Program-made: the position numbers and the translations under genes
Shown: one piece after another, positions 25,272 to 34,692 of the stretch
Numbering within the stretch: the first letter of the stretch is position 1
How the letters are laid out: each line of letters begins with the position of its first letter
Assembly (NCBI RefSeq): GCF_001969365.1
Contig: NZ_CP019313.1
Coordinates: forward strand, 1 to 64,000
Reading direction: 5' to 3'
Source: Tateyamaria omphalii
Lineage (GTDB): Bacteria > Pseudomonadota > Alphaproteobacteria > Rhodobacterales > Rhodobacteraceae
DNA: 64,000 nt
Notes under the pieces: model-generated
The model's input: only the letters and a program-made list of their open reading frames with translations
Told to the model about the DNA's origin: nothing
Database searches by the model: none

Positions 25272-26207
25272 TCAGCGCCCCATCTTGCGGGCGCGTCTGC
25301 GTTCTGATCGCCACGTGTAAAGAGCTAGCAAAGGGTGGCGTATCGCCAGACCACGAAACACGGCACCGTCGTCGGCGTAGTATGCAGTCCCCAGATCCGC
25401 CTTCACCTGTTCCTTGCGCAAGACATCCAGAACTCTGTGATTGCCGGTCAGGCCGAAGTGCAGTGCGTCGAGCGTCCGCTGGCGCATGATGGCCTGCTGC
25501 GCCGTGAAACCCTTTTTGCGCCGGTTTTTGAACGCGGCCATGTCCACATGGTACCCGTCGGAACTTGTCAGGCCAGTGCCCAGTCGATACTTCACAAGCG
25601 GTTTCTTGATCACCGCAACGCGGTCTTCCAAGGCGGCGCGGAAGCCAAGCACCAAATCCTCATAAGCATCCGGGTCGAGGGGACCGTACTTTTCATAAAG
25701 ACTGCGGTGCCACGCGCCCGTCGCACCGATATACAGCGCCTTGGACCGGGCAGCCCGGGCGGTATCCCAGCTATTGTAGAACAGCGCGGTTCTGAAATTC
25801 CCATCGACCGGCTGGTCATCGGGGTCAATCACGTCAGCGTAAGAGCAGACAAGCAAGGCGTCCTCTTCCTCGAACGCCTGCGCAATCCTGGCGCTGCGAT
25901 GCGGATAGGACATGTCATCGCCCGCCGCAGCGATCAGCACGTCACCGTTGCTGAGTTCGTGTGTCTTGTCGAGGTTGCCCGCAAGCCCGAGGTTGTGCGG
26001 GTTACGGTTGAGGATAATCCGGTGCGGTCCGCTATAGCCCGCCACTGTTTTCTCGATCACGTCAAAGGTGTCATCCGGCGAACAATCATCCGAGATGACG
26101 ATTTCCAAGGCGACATCCGTCTGCTCAAGCGCCGATCTGACCGCCGCTGCCACGGTGTCGCGCTGATTGTATGTCAGCAGGATATAGGAGAGTGATGGCG
26201 ATGACAT
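25272..26207 (-). CDS. Family 2 glycosyltransferase
   Basis: A 311-residue GT2 enzyme. LSYILLTYNQRDTVAAAVRSAL opens the Rossmann-like fold, EIVISDDCSPDDTFDVIEK follows, and VLIAAAGDDMSYPHRS carries the DD motif. C-terminal residues are Arg-rich (WRSERRRARKMGR), as often seen in membrane-associated GT2 proteins. It sits between the second DegT aminotransferase and the other GT2 gene, in the same leftward direction, so it likely transfers a sugar made by these genes. Confidence 0.88.
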   Translation of the reverse strand: MSSPSLSYILLTYNQRDTVAAAVRSALEQTDVALEIVISDDCSPDDTFDVIEKTVAGYSGPHRIILNRNPHNLGLAGNLDKTHELSNGDVLIAAAGDDMSYPHRSARIAQAFEEEDALLVCSYADVIDPDDQPVDGNFRTALFYNSWDTARAARSKALYIGATGAWHRSLYEKYGPLDPDAYEDLVLGFRAALEDRVAVIKKPLVKYRLGTGLTSSDGYHVDMAAFKNRRKKGFTAQQAIMRQRTLDALHFGLTGNHRVLDVLRKEQVKADLGTAYYADDGAVFRGLAIRHPLLALYTWRSERRRARKMGR

Positions 26208-26228
26208 TCTGATGGTTGCGGTCCGACA

Positions 26229-27344
26229 CTACAGCGTCGGCGCCACCCTGTTGACGGTCTCGATGACCCGGTCCACGTCCGCGTCGGGCATCTGCGGTCC
26301 GATCGGCAGGCTGAGCATGTTGTCTGCCAGCGTCTCGGCCAGCGGGAACGCGCCCGCGGCATATCCAAGCTCGGCATAGGCTTTTTGCCGATGCGGCGCG
26401 ATCGGGTAGTGGATCAGGGTGCTGATCCCCTCCTCGGACAGCTTGGCCATCAGGGCGTCCCGCTTCGGGTGTTGCACAACATAAAGGTGCCAGACCGGAT
26501 CGGCCCAGTTCGGGACGAAGGGCGTCGTGACATCCTGCAGCGCGCTGCTGTACCGGCCCGCAATCTCGCGCCGCCGCGCCGTCCACGCATCCAGATGCTC
26601 AAGTTTGACCGCCAGGGCAGCGGCCTGCACTGGATCAAGCCGACTGTTGGTGCCCTGTTCATCGTTTACGTATTTCTTGCTGGAGCCATAGTTGCCCAGC
26701 ACGCGAACCTGGTCTGCGATGTCTGCACGGTCCGTGGTGATCGCCCCGCCATCGCCTAGCGCGCCGAGGTTCTTGCCGGGATAAAAGCTCCAGCATACCA
26801 CGTCACCATGGGCGCCGATGCGGCGGCCCTTATACATGGCACCATGCGCCTGGGCTGCATCCTCAACCAGGGCAAGGTTGTGTTTTTGGGCAACTTCGAG
26901 GAGCGGATCAAGATCAGCGGGTTGGCCGTAAAGGTGAACAGCGATCACCGCACGGGTGCGTGCTGTGATGGCAGCCGGAATAAGCGCCGGATCGACGTTG
27001 TAGGTCTGCGCGTGCGGTTCAACCGGGATCGGCGTTGCACCGACGGCGGACACGGCGAGCCATGTGGCCACGAATGTGTGGGACGGCACGATGACCTCAT
27101 CGCCGGGGCCGATGTCCAGGGCGCGCAGGCCCAGGATCAGCGCATCAAGGCCGTTGGCGACACCCACACAATGGGCTGCACCGCAATAGGCGGCATAGGC
27201 TGCCTCGAAAGCCTCAACCTCCGGCCCTTGAATGTACCACCCGCTTGCCAGAACGCGCTGAACGGCCGCGTCAATGTCCGGTTGCAGCGCCAGATAGGCC
27301 GCGCGAAGATCGAGAAAGGGGATGTGCGCCATGTACTCAGCCAT
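26229..27344 (-). CDS. DegT/DnrJ/EryC1/StrS aminotransferase (FdtB/QdtB-like)
   Basis: A 371-residue PLP sugar aminotransferase. The PLP lysine is in WSFYPGKNLGALGDGGAI, the form seen in FdtB/QdtB-type 3-transaminases, and IPFLDLRAAYLALQPDIDAAV plus ASGWYIQGPEVEAFE are the usual N-terminal motifs. With the FdtA-like ketoisomerase 2 kb away it can account for making a dTDP-3-amino-3,6-dideoxyhexose. The start could also be the Met four residues later; neither has a strong Shine-Dalgarno. It is separated by 152 bases from a divergent GNAT gene, so this gap holds promoters for both. Confidence 0.87.
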   Translation of the reverse strand: MAEYMAHIPFLDLRAAYLALQPDIDAAVQRVLASGWYIQGPEVEAFEAAYAAYCGAAHCVGVANGLDALILGLRALDIGPGDEVIVPSHTFVATWLAVSAVGATPIPVEPHAQTYNVDPALIPAAITARTRAVIAVHLYGQPADLDPLLEVAQKHNLALVEDAAQAHGAMYKGRRIGAHGDVVCWSFYPGKNLGALGDGGAITTDRADIADQVRVLGNYGSSKKYVNDEQGTNSRLDPVQAAALAVKLEHLDAWTARRREIAGRYSSALQDVTTPFVPNWADPVWHLYVVQHPKRDALMAKLSEEGISTLIHYPIAPHRQKAYAELGYAAGAFPLAETLADNMLSLPIGPQMPDADVDRVIETVNRVAPTL

Positions 27345-27496
27345 ATTCCAAGGTTCGGGTTTGCCGTCGGTCTACACTTGTTCTTGCCGATGTGGAATGC
27401 GACAGTCACTCGCCTTATTCGGCTATTTGGTGGACCGTTTGCAACCAGATCGGACCCAACGCGCCGTCGCGCAACGACAACAGAGGTGATCAGACC

Positions 27497-28057
27497 ATGA
27501 CGCAGAAGGGCGTTGAACGGATTGAGGGTGTGCGCCTGGCCCTACGCCTGGCGCGACCCGAAGACGCCGGGTACATCCACGGGCTGCGCATGGATCCAGC
27601 CTACAACCAGCACCTTTCCGCGGTGACGGGCACGGTGGAGGATCAGGCAAACTGGCTGCACCGCTACCTAGACCGCGAAGCGGCGGGTGAAGAGTTCTAT
27701 TATGTCATAGAGCGGCGAGACACGGCGCAGCCCTGCGGCCTTGTTCGGCTCTACGACATCGAAGCGGATCACTTCACCTGGGGCAGTTGGATCCTTGACA
27801 GTACAAAGCCGTCGAAGGCAGCGTTGGAAAGTGCCGTGCTGAGTTACGTGATCGCGTTCGAGCGTTTGGGCCTCGCGACATCCAACTTTGATGCGCGCAT
27901 CGGCAACGCCCGCGCCCTGGCGTTTTACAGGCGATTGGGTGCTGTTGAGACGGGGCGCGATGCGCAGGACATCTTTTTCCGCTACACACGTGCGCAATTT
28001 GAAAGAGACAAGGACCGTCACATGGGCGTCTTGCGGAATGCGCAAACGGCGCAATGA
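27497..28057 (+). CDS. GNAT-family acetyltransferase (PseH/RimJ-like)
   Basis: A 186-residue acetyltransferase. VRLALRLARPEDAGYIHGLRM at the start, LDSTKPSKAALESAVLSYVIAFERLGL in the middle and GNARALAFYRRLGAVETGRD at the end match the RimJ/PseH type of GNAT used on amino sugars. The ATG at 27497 has AGAGGTG upstream; the open frame reaches back to 27245 only by reading through the promoter region and the opposite aminotransferase gene. It diverges from the FdtB-like gene and points toward the ABC exporter, so N-acetylation of the 3-amino sugar is a reasonable role. Confidence 0.8.
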   Translation: MTQKGVERIEGVRLALRLARPEDAGYIHGLRMDPAYNQHLSAVTGTVEDQANWLHRYLDREAAGEEFYYVIERRDTAQPCGLVRLYDIEADHFTWGSWILDSTKPSKAALESAVLSYVIAFERLGLATSNFDARIGNARALAFYRRLGAVETGRDAQDIFFRYTRAQFERDKDRHMGVLRNAQTAQ

Positions 28058-28141
28058 CGCTGTGTCGTCGTTTCGACTTTACAGAATATGGTTTAATGCC
28101 TAGCTGTCCATCCTTGTCCAACGGAACCAGAATGTATCTGC

Positions 28142-29914
28142 ATGTTTGAGAGCACGCTCGACCGGTTGAACAGCAGACTGATCGTCCGCCTGCTGCGGGA
28201 AAATTTCCGCCTTCAGATCCGGAACTATTCGATTGCGATGGTAGCGATGGTCGGTATCGCTGCGACAACAGCGCTGACCGCCTGGATCATGAAGGACATC
28301 ATCGACTCGATGATCGAGTCCGGCAACCGGGCGCAGGTCTTTGGCGTGGCCGCATCCGTGGCGCTGATCTTTACGATCAAAGGCATCGCAACGTACATAC
28401 AGACCGTGTTTCTCAGCCGGGCAGGCAACAGTATTGTCGCGGCACAGCAGCGGCGCCTCTATGCCGCGATCCTGAAACATGGCGTCTCCTTTTTCAACGA
28501 ACGGGATTCGTCCGACCTGTTGATGCGGGTGACCTATTCGGCGCAAGCGGCCCGAACGGTGGTTGAAACGCTGGTGATGGGATTTGTGCGCGACTTGCTG
28601 ACGCTGATCGGGCTGATCGCTGTCATGATCTATCAGCAGCCGACGCTGTCGCTGTTTTCCCTGGTTTTCGGGCCCGTCGCTCTTTTTGGCGTGCGGCGTA
28701 TTCTGGTGCGTGTGCGCGAAATCATGCAGGCCGAGATGACCTCGATGGCCGAGATCATCAAGGTCATTCAGGAAACGGCCATTGGTATCCGTGTGGTCAA
28801 GGCTTTTGCGCTTGAGGACCGGATGAACAAGCGGATGCATTCCGCCGTGGCCAATGTCGAGGATCGTGCCAACGCGATTGCGCGGCTTGAGGCGGCCACA
28901 AGCCCGTTGATGGAAACCCTGTCCGGATTTGCCATTGCCGCCGTTGTGGCGCTGAGCGTGGTGAACCTTTTTGGAGAAGCGGCAAGCACACCCGGACAGC
29001 TGATGTCCTTCGTGACGGCGCTTTTGATGGCCTATGAGCCGGCCAAACGTCTGGCACGGATGCGGGTTACGATCGAGGCGGGGATGATCGGTGTCGGCGT
29101 GATGTACGAAGTTGTGGACATGCCTGTCACGCTGGTCGAGGCGGACAACGCGCGCGACCTGCCTGAAGGCGCCAGCGCCGTGCACCTTCGGGACGTGCAT
29201 TTTGAATACAGGGACGATCAGGCGATCCTGAACGGGCTCGACGTCGTTTTTCCTGCGGGCAGAACAACGGCCCTTGTGGGCCCATCAGGCGGTGGCAAGT
29301 CCACGATCATGAACCTGATCATGCGCATGTATGACCCCACCTCAGGGCGCATCGAGATCGGTGACATGGACCTGCGCGAAGCGACCTTTGCCTCGCTCCG
29401 GGAAAAGATCGCCTTTGTCGGGCAGGACACATTCCTGTTTTCCGGCACGATCCGGCAGAACATCGCCCTTGGCAAACCGGAAACCACCGACGACGAAATC
29501 ATCGCGGCGGCCAAAGCCGCACATGCCCATGACTTCATCAGCCAGTTCGAGGACGGGTACGATACCATTGTCGGCGAAAACGGCGCCAGCCTGTCAGGCG
29601 GTCAGAGGCAACGTCTGGCCATCGCGCGAGCCGTCCTGCGCGACAGCCCGATCCTGTTGATGGATGAGGCGACAAGCGCGCTTGATTCCGAATCCGAGCA
29701 CCTGGTCAAGCAGGCGCTGGACGAATTGACCAAGGGCCGGACAACCATCGTCATCGCGCACCGCTTGTCCACGATCATCAATTCCGACCTCATTCTGGTG
29801 ATCAAGGATGGCCGGGTGGAAGAGCAGGGCGACCTGAATACCTTGCTGGCGCAGAACGGACTGTTCCGCAGGCTCTATGACCGCCAATACGAAAAAGCCG
29901 AACCTAGGGCCTAG
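28142..29914 (+). CDS. ABC exporter, fused permease and ATPase (MsbA-like)
   Basis: A 590-residue half-transporter. Six transmembrane helices cover roughly residues 20-310. The ATPase domain has Walker A GPSGGGKST near residue 382, a Q-loop in FVGQDTFLFSG, signature LSGGQRQR, Walker B ILLMDEATSALD and the H-loop IAHRLS. It would act as a homodimer to export a lipid or lipid-linked glycan. A weak ribosome-binding site precedes the ATG at 28142. It follows the GNAT gene on the same strand by 84 bases, and its stop is 24 bases from the convergent GT61 remnant. Placement in the glycan island suggests the cargo is a glycolipid, but drug or lipid export cannot be excluded. Confidence 0.88.
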   Translation: MFESTLDRLNSRLIVRLLRENFRLQIRNYSIAMVAMVGIAATTALTAWIMKDIIDSMIESGNRAQVFGVAASVALIFTIKGIATYIQTVFLSRAGNSIVAAQQRRLYAAILKHGVSFFNERDSSDLLMRVTYSAQAARTVVETLVMGFVRDLLTLIGLIAVMIYQQPTLSLFSLVFGPVALFGVRRILVRVREIMQAEMTSMAEIIKVIQETAIGIRVVKAFALEDRMNKRMHSAVANVEDRANAIARLEAATSPLMETLSGFAIAAVVALSVVNLFGEAASTPGQLMSFVTALLMAYEPAKRLARMRVTIEAGMIGVGVMYEVVDMPVTLVEADNARDLPEGASAVHLRDVHFEYRDDQAILNGLDVVFPAGRTTALVGPSGGGKSTIMNLIMRMYDPTSGRIEIGDMDLREATFASLREKIAFVGQDTFLFSGTIRQNIALGKPETTDDEIIAAAKAAHAHDFISQFEDGYDTIVGENGASLSGGQRQRLAIARAVLRDSPILLMDEATSALDSESEHLVKQALDELTKGRTTIVIAHRLSTIINSDLILVIKDGRVEEQGDLNTLLAQNGLFRRLYDRQYEKAEPRA

Positions 29915-29938
29915 GGTAACACATCCAGCTGCGCTGCC

Positions 29939-31194
29939 TTAGCTGGTCACCATGTTGCGCGTGTAGTCGCGGGATCGCGCAAGCAACTGGTCAAGATGCT
30001 GGCAAAACACATCGACCGGCAACTGGTACGACGCACCAAACGCATCAAACGTGCTGGTGATCGGCTCATCTGCTTCGACAAAACAATAGGTCATCTCGCA
30101 CCCGGATACGTGCGCCATGTTCGAGAAAAAACACCCGCCCGCATATTCGCGCAACGCCCAAACCAGACTTTGGCTGCCGGGTCGCATGAAGAGAGTGTTT
30201 GCAAAGGCCGCCCCGGTCGGGCCGATCACGAAGTCCGCATTGTGCATCAAGCTCACCTGCTCGCGGAAACTCAGCTTTTCCATCTGCACTGCTTCAAACC
30301 CCCGGGCTTCGGCCGCCGCTCGGATTTCATCCTGATTGTAGGACCGCGCGCGGGCGGGCGGATCAGGATCACACGTTTCGGGCTGTCGTCTTCGCGTTCG
30401 ATCGCAAGCGCGTCCAGAATGGTTTCGCGCACATACTGCACCACACCGACGTTCTGCGTGTAGTCAGAGGGTCTCGGCCACATGTGGTCACGCATGTTGA
30501 ACGGGCCTGACACTGGTGAGGGGACGTGGACAAGCCTGCCGATCCGGTACGCTGTGTCATCGCGCAGGATCACCACCTCGCGTTTGCCGCGAAACAGGTC
30601 AAGCGTCTGTTTGAACGATGGGATCTTCTCCGCCGTCTCTGGCAGCAGCAACGGGTAATCGTCGAATTCCGCAGGCAGGTTCTGGGATAGATAGATGACC
30701 GGCAAAATCTCGGCCAGCCAATGATACCAGTTCACGTCACCATGCCCAAAGGCGCAAATGCCCTGGGGAATTGCAACCGTGCCATCTAGCTTCGTGACGA
30801 AGTAGTCCTGAACGAAAAACCCGCTGTTGGTGAGCAGACTGATCCTGTCGAGCTTTGTGTACATCTCGTCCGGCAGCAACACATCGTGCTTTTTGTAGAG
30901 GAATGATGACCCCGATTTGGCCGTGACGTCCTCGAGCAGCACAGGGCGGATCGGCGGCAGCGGCCCGGTAAGCAGCTCGGCGTCTTCTCCCAGCGCGCGG
31001 GGCGCAGCCACCCTGCTTTCCGACGCCTCAAAGACAGGGGCCAGTCTTGTGCCGGGGTGATCAGCTAGGTTGGCCAGCTGATATCCTCGGTATCCCATCA
31101 GGCTTAGACCACAGGCCGACAGCTTCGCAATGGGCGCCGACTTCATCTGCCCGCGCACCAACCGTTTGACCACACTACGTCTAATATTCGTCAT
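29939..31194 (-). pseudogene. GT61 glycosyltransferase, frameshifted
   Basis: One GT61 (DUF563) gene split over two frames. The first part runs from 31194 (MTNIRRSVVKRLV) to about 30350 and has the family motif GHGDVNWYHWLAEILPVIYL and RVILIRPPAR. The second frame continues with YNQDEIRAAAEARGFEAVQ, then FREQVSLMHNADFVIGPTGAAFANTLF, the GT61 C-terminal motif. The join lies near 30341-30360 in a GC-rich run (CGCGCGCGGGCGGGCG on the plus strand), and one added base restores a protein of about 418 residues. The start is uncertain; a Met 17 codons upstream is possible. It may be a genuine pseudogene or a sequencing indel. Confidence 0.75.
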
Positions 31195-31393
31195 GCTGCT
31201 TGTCCGAAATCCTGCCTTGCTATGTCGGACGTCGTGCGCACGCACTGTGCCTTACGCGCTCACTTGCGCGTTGCGTCTGACACCCGATCAAAATGCCTTT
31301 CCGGGGTGCAATCGTAAAATGCGCGCCATTTTGCAAGCGACATTGTGCGGCAAACTGCCCTGGCGCGGGTTGAGATCAAAAAGAGAGGACGGG

Positions 31394-32689
31394 TCAGCGC
31401 CCCAGGGCGATGGTCTCGTTGCAGGACGGCAATCCATTGGTAAAGAAATCCTCGGACACGTGGCGGGCCTCGGTCACGATCAGGTTGCTGTCTTCGTCCC
31501 ACACCATGTCGTGGGTCCATACAACCTCTCCGTCACCTGACACCTCAAGCAGACGACCATGTTCGGCTTCGGTCAGCAGCAGGTTGCCGTTGGGCAGCGT
31601 CTGATGCTTGCCGCGCCGCCAAGTATAAAACGGTTCGTCCTCGGTGCCTGCGAAATCGACCGTGACACGCCGGTCGCGCGGGTCAATCCGCAGGATCCGC
31701 GACTGCATGGCACCCGTTGCATTGTCGAAAACGGTGATGGTCCCGTCGGGTTCGAAATCCGGGTCGTGCTGCTTGAACCACGGCCCGTGTTGCCACCATT
31801 TCAGAATGCCGGTTTGAGGGTCCACGACGGCCACGAGGTTGGGTTCGCGCAGGCTGAACATCAAGTCACCCGCTTCGAACATCGGGAACGCGTCGGCCAT
31901 GTCCGGGCGCAGCATCTCGACATCATTAGGGTGGAACGGATCATGCAGATAGGTGATCTGCTCCTCGGCGGTGTCGGGCATACGCACCCGAATGTCAAAG
32001 ATGGCGCGCTGATCTCCGTCCCTGGCTGCGACGATGTCGTTGCGCAGGTTCAGGGAAAACGTCTTGTCTCCGGTCGCTGCATCAAGGCGCACCATATCCT
32101 CGCCATACCAGGTCCAAATGCCTCCGGCCCCGTCGCGCGTGATCGAATGGTGAAAGCCGCCGCGCACGCTCCACATGGTCTGGCCACACTGGTCGACCCG
32201 CGCAATGGCATTGCCGACGTCAAAGGTCACAACGACGGAGCCATCCTCGAACACCTCCATGCCGTGCAGCATGACGTTCTGGGGCGGCGTGTCGGGGTCG
32301 AAATTCTCGTAATTGATCGGCCAGCGGTGCACTTCGTCGCCGTTGGCGTCCATCAATCGCACGGCAAAGACCGACGTGTCCTGATCATCGCTCAACCCCG
32401 CGATCAGCACATACCCAGGCATCCGCTCGGTGCCGGGCCGCTGCTCAAATCCGCGGTCCGGCTCGGGCGTGCCCGTGTCGTTCGGTGCAACCAGATGGCG
32501 GGTGGGTTCCAGCCCGATGTCGTTGCGCCAGTTCTGCGAGACATCCAGATAGGTTCGGTGCGCCTCACCGATCTGGGGGGCCGGGAACCACCCCCACCAG
32601 GACGATACGATCCCGTAGACCATGGCGATCAACGCAAACGAAACGATAAAGAACCCGCGCGCAAAGCTGTCGGACGACGGCAGTTTCAT
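31394..32689 (-). CDS. Arylsulfotransferase (ASST)-like protein, membrane-anchored
   Basis: A 431-residue protein with one N-terminal membrane helix (FFIVSFALIAMVYGIV) followed by a periplasmic six-bladed-propeller-like domain of the arylsulfate sulfotransferase family. Typical segments are LHGMEVFEDGSVVV, FHHSITRDGAGGIWTW, HDPFHPNDVEML and FKQHDPDFEPDGTITVFDN. ASST enzymes move sulfate between phenolic esters through a histidine intermediate. Related proteins act on other donors or only bind, so activity is uncertain. The start at 32689 overlaps the stop of the sulfotransferase gene (ATGA), so the two are coupled. Sulfation of a surface glycan is the contextual guess. Confidence 0.75.
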   Translation of the reverse strand: MKLPSSDSFARGFFIVSFALIAMVYGIVSSWWGWFPAPQIGEAHRTYLDVSQNWRNDIGLEPTRHLVAPNDTGTPEPDRGFEQRPGTERMPGYVLIAGLSDDQDTSVFAVRLMDANGDEVHRWPINYENFDPDTPPQNVMLHGMEVFEDGSVVVTFDVGNAIARVDQCGQTMWSVRGGFHHSITRDGAGGIWTWYGEDMVRLDAATGDKTFSLNLRNDIVAARDGDQRAIFDIRVRMPDTAEEQITYLHDPFHPNDVEMLRPDMADAFPMFEAGDLMFSLREPNLVAVVDPQTGILKWWQHGPWFKQHDPDFEPDGTITVFDNATGAMQSRILRIDPRDRRVTVDFAGTEDEPFYTWRRGKHQTLPNGNLLLTEAEHGRLLEVSGDGEVVWTHDMVWDEDSNLIVTEARHVSEDFFTNGLPSCNETIALGR

Positions 32690-34176
32690 AGAATGACCTT
32701 TCCAAGTGACGAGGGCTGGACCCCGATGGACTGGCTGCACAGCTCGGCGTGCAGAATATCGGCGCGGTGCAGCAGGTCCTTTGATGACTTCGGTAAATCC
32801 GGGGCTGGGCGCGGCGCCCGCAAAATCCCGGCCATGGCCAAGATGTCGTCAGCGCCCTGCACTCCGATGGCCGCGGCCAGATCAGGCAGGACTTTGCCCG
32901 GCTGAGTACAAAGCGCATCGTGATCGACGAAGACGGTGCCCGCCCCCGCTGTTGCCAGAACGTGCTGATAGGCGTCGATCCAATAGCGCAGCCAGAAATC
33001 CACGTGGTCGGGACCGACAGCACCTGCCCGCGGCGGACCGAATGCAATGGGCCGCAGCGCCGCGCCGAACTCGAAATGTCCGATGCCCTCCATGTAGCGG
33101 CGGGCAAAGGGTTCCCGCGCATGCAATTCCGCAAATCGCAGGTGTTGCGCCATCAGCGAAGCCACCTGCGCCCGTGGATTGCGAATGGGCACCACGATAG
33201 AAGCGTCGGGGAACAGACGCTCCAACAGCTCAAGCCGCGCGATGTTGGCGTTGTTTTTCGAGATGTAGCGGGTCGCACCCGGTTTCGTTGCGACGACCTT
33301 GGCCATATGCTCCCGAAAAAACGTTTCGAACTCCGGATTGCGATCCTCCGGCGTCCACAGCGTGATGCGGTCGCGTTCGAAATGCTCGGACCAGAAGGCC
33401 ATCCACAGCATTTCCTCAAACGCTTCGGGGCTGTCCATGCCAACCTCGATCCCATCGCCATGGGCGCGCTCGCTCTTGTCTCCGGCCTTGCGAAACGCAC
33501 GGGAAAACCCGCCCCACAGGAGCGGGGACAGCGTGAACGGCATATGCTGGTAGGTGGCCGACGCAAATTCGGGGAGGGTGGCGAGCCCTTCCAGCATGAT
33601 GGTCGTGCCTGCACGCGGCAGGGAGGTGACAAAGACCGGTCTCTGCGCCGCGTCCATGTCGATGCGACGGCGGTACAGCTTGGTCTCAAAAGACCCAAGC
33701 CGGACCTGACGCTCGGACGATGCAAAGGCGAAATCATGCAGCGCCTTGTCCATCGGACCATATGGCACTTCGGCCCGCGTATCGACATCCGCCGGGCTTC
33801 TTCGCAGCCGGTCAAGGGCAATCCAAAGCGCGATGGCGGCCAGCGTGGAGCCGAGCAGGAACGGCCAACCCAGCGCAACGGCGATGACGTGTTCAACTGT
33901 GTAGAACCCCAGCGTCGCGCCGCCCCACACGACCAGCACCGACGCGCCGATGGCCGCAACCCCAATGCCCGTGATCCGGAAAAAGCCACCGAGCAGCTTG
34001 ATCGACGCGCGCTGGACCCGCGCCTCTTTCTCTTCCTCGGCAAGGTCGCTGTTCATCATCACCGAGAGCGCGTCTTGCGTAGTGGTCACGATACCGCCCG
34101 CAACCTGTTGGGCATGCAGGATGCGCAGGACCCAGATGAATGCGACAAGGCCCAGACACAGGGCCGCGATGCTCAA
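32686..34176 (-). CDS. Membrane-anchored PAPS-type sulfotransferase
   Basis: A protein of about 496 residues. The N-terminal third has three hydrophobic segments (IAALCLGLVAFIWVL; ITGIGVAAIGASVLVVW; VIAVALGWPFLLGS) and the C-terminal domain is a sulfotransferase: PVFVTSLPRAGTT is the 5'-phosphosulfate loop and IVVPIRNPRAQVASLM the 3'-phosphate site. The start is chosen as TTG at 34176, which overlaps the stop of the small upstream gene (TTGA) and gives a hydrophobic N-terminus; the long open frame above it lies inside that gene. No ATG gives the first helix. It would move sulfate from PAPS to a membrane-linked sugar or lipid. Confidence 0.78.
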   Translation of the reverse strand: MSIAALCLGLVAFIWVLRILHAQQVAGGIVTTTQDALSVMMNSDLAEEEKEARVQRASIKLLGGFFRITGIGVAAIGASVLVVWGGATLGFYTVEHVIAVALGWPFLLGSTLAAIALWIALDRLRRSPADVDTRAEVPYGPMDKALHDFAFASSERQVRLGSFETKLYRRRIDMDAAQRPVFVTSLPRAGTTIMLEGLATLPEFASATYQHMPFTLSPLLWGGFSRAFRKAGDKSERAHGDGIEVGMDSPEAFEEMLWMAFWSEHFERDRITLWTPEDRNPEFETFFREHMAKVVATKPGATRYISKNNANIARLELLERLFPDASIVVPIRNPRAQVASLMAQHLRFAELHAREPFARRYMEGIGHFEFGAALRPIAFGPPRAGAVGPDHVDFWLRYWIDAYQHVLATAGAGTVFVDHDALCTQPGKVLPDLAAAIGVQGADDILAMAGILRAPRPAPDLPKSSKDLLHRADILHAELCSQSIGVQPSSLGKVIL

Positions 34177-34430
34177 CTCTCGGTCTCGCTCGGGGTGGGC
34201 TGGATGTCTGCCTTGGCCTTTTTGGCGCGCATCATCCGCTTCATCGGATACCAGACGAACCCGACAAGAGCGAGGACCAGCGCGGCGATCAGGGCGATCA
34301 TGGTGCCGATCGCGGTCAATCCTGCGCCCGGCCCGACATAGGCCTGCGCGGCCATGGGCAGACCGACCAGAGCGGTGGCCAGCAAAGTGGCTGCATGGCC
34401 CCTGTTCAAAACCCACAAGTTGCGTTTCAT
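34173..34430 (-). CDS. Small membrane protein, hypothetical (YVGPGAG type)
   Basis: An 85-residue protein with an N-terminal signal-like helix (LLATALVGLPMAAQA), a conserved-looking YVGPGAGLTAIG segment, and a second helix (ALIAALVLALVGFVWYP) followed by a basic tail. The mature N-terminus would be YVGPGAG if the signal is cut after AQA. The ATG at 34430 is used because AGGA precedes it and it gives a clean signal peptide. The stop overlaps the TTG start of the sulfotransferase, so the two are coupled and the product probably partners it at the membrane. Function unknown. Confidence 0.65.
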   Translation of the reverse strand: MKRNLWVLNRGHAATLLATALVGLPMAAQAYVGPGAGLTAIGTMIALIAALVLALVGFVWYPMKRMMRAKKAKADIQPTPSETES

Positions 34431-34692
34431 GGCGACATCCTCACGTCCAACAGATGAAGGCGACACGGCCCGCCTGAAATCTTGAGCGGGGCATGTCGTG
34501 ATTGTTGATCACCAAGGTTGTGGGTCGCGCACGTCGCGGCAAGTCAGGGCGCGGCCAGCGGCAAAAGCCTGCCAGATCGCGCCCGCGGGGCGGAGCATTT
34601 TCGCCCGTTTGCAATCTTCGCGACGGCAAGGGGCGAAAGAGCGCCGAAGGCCCTCCTATTATGAGCGAAGTCGCGCGGGGCGCGCGGCCGAC

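Noticed and set aside
29939..30289. Separate small gene encoding a 116-residue protein
   Set aside because: Its sequence is the C-terminal GT61 motif that continues the upstream frame, so it is one broken gene.
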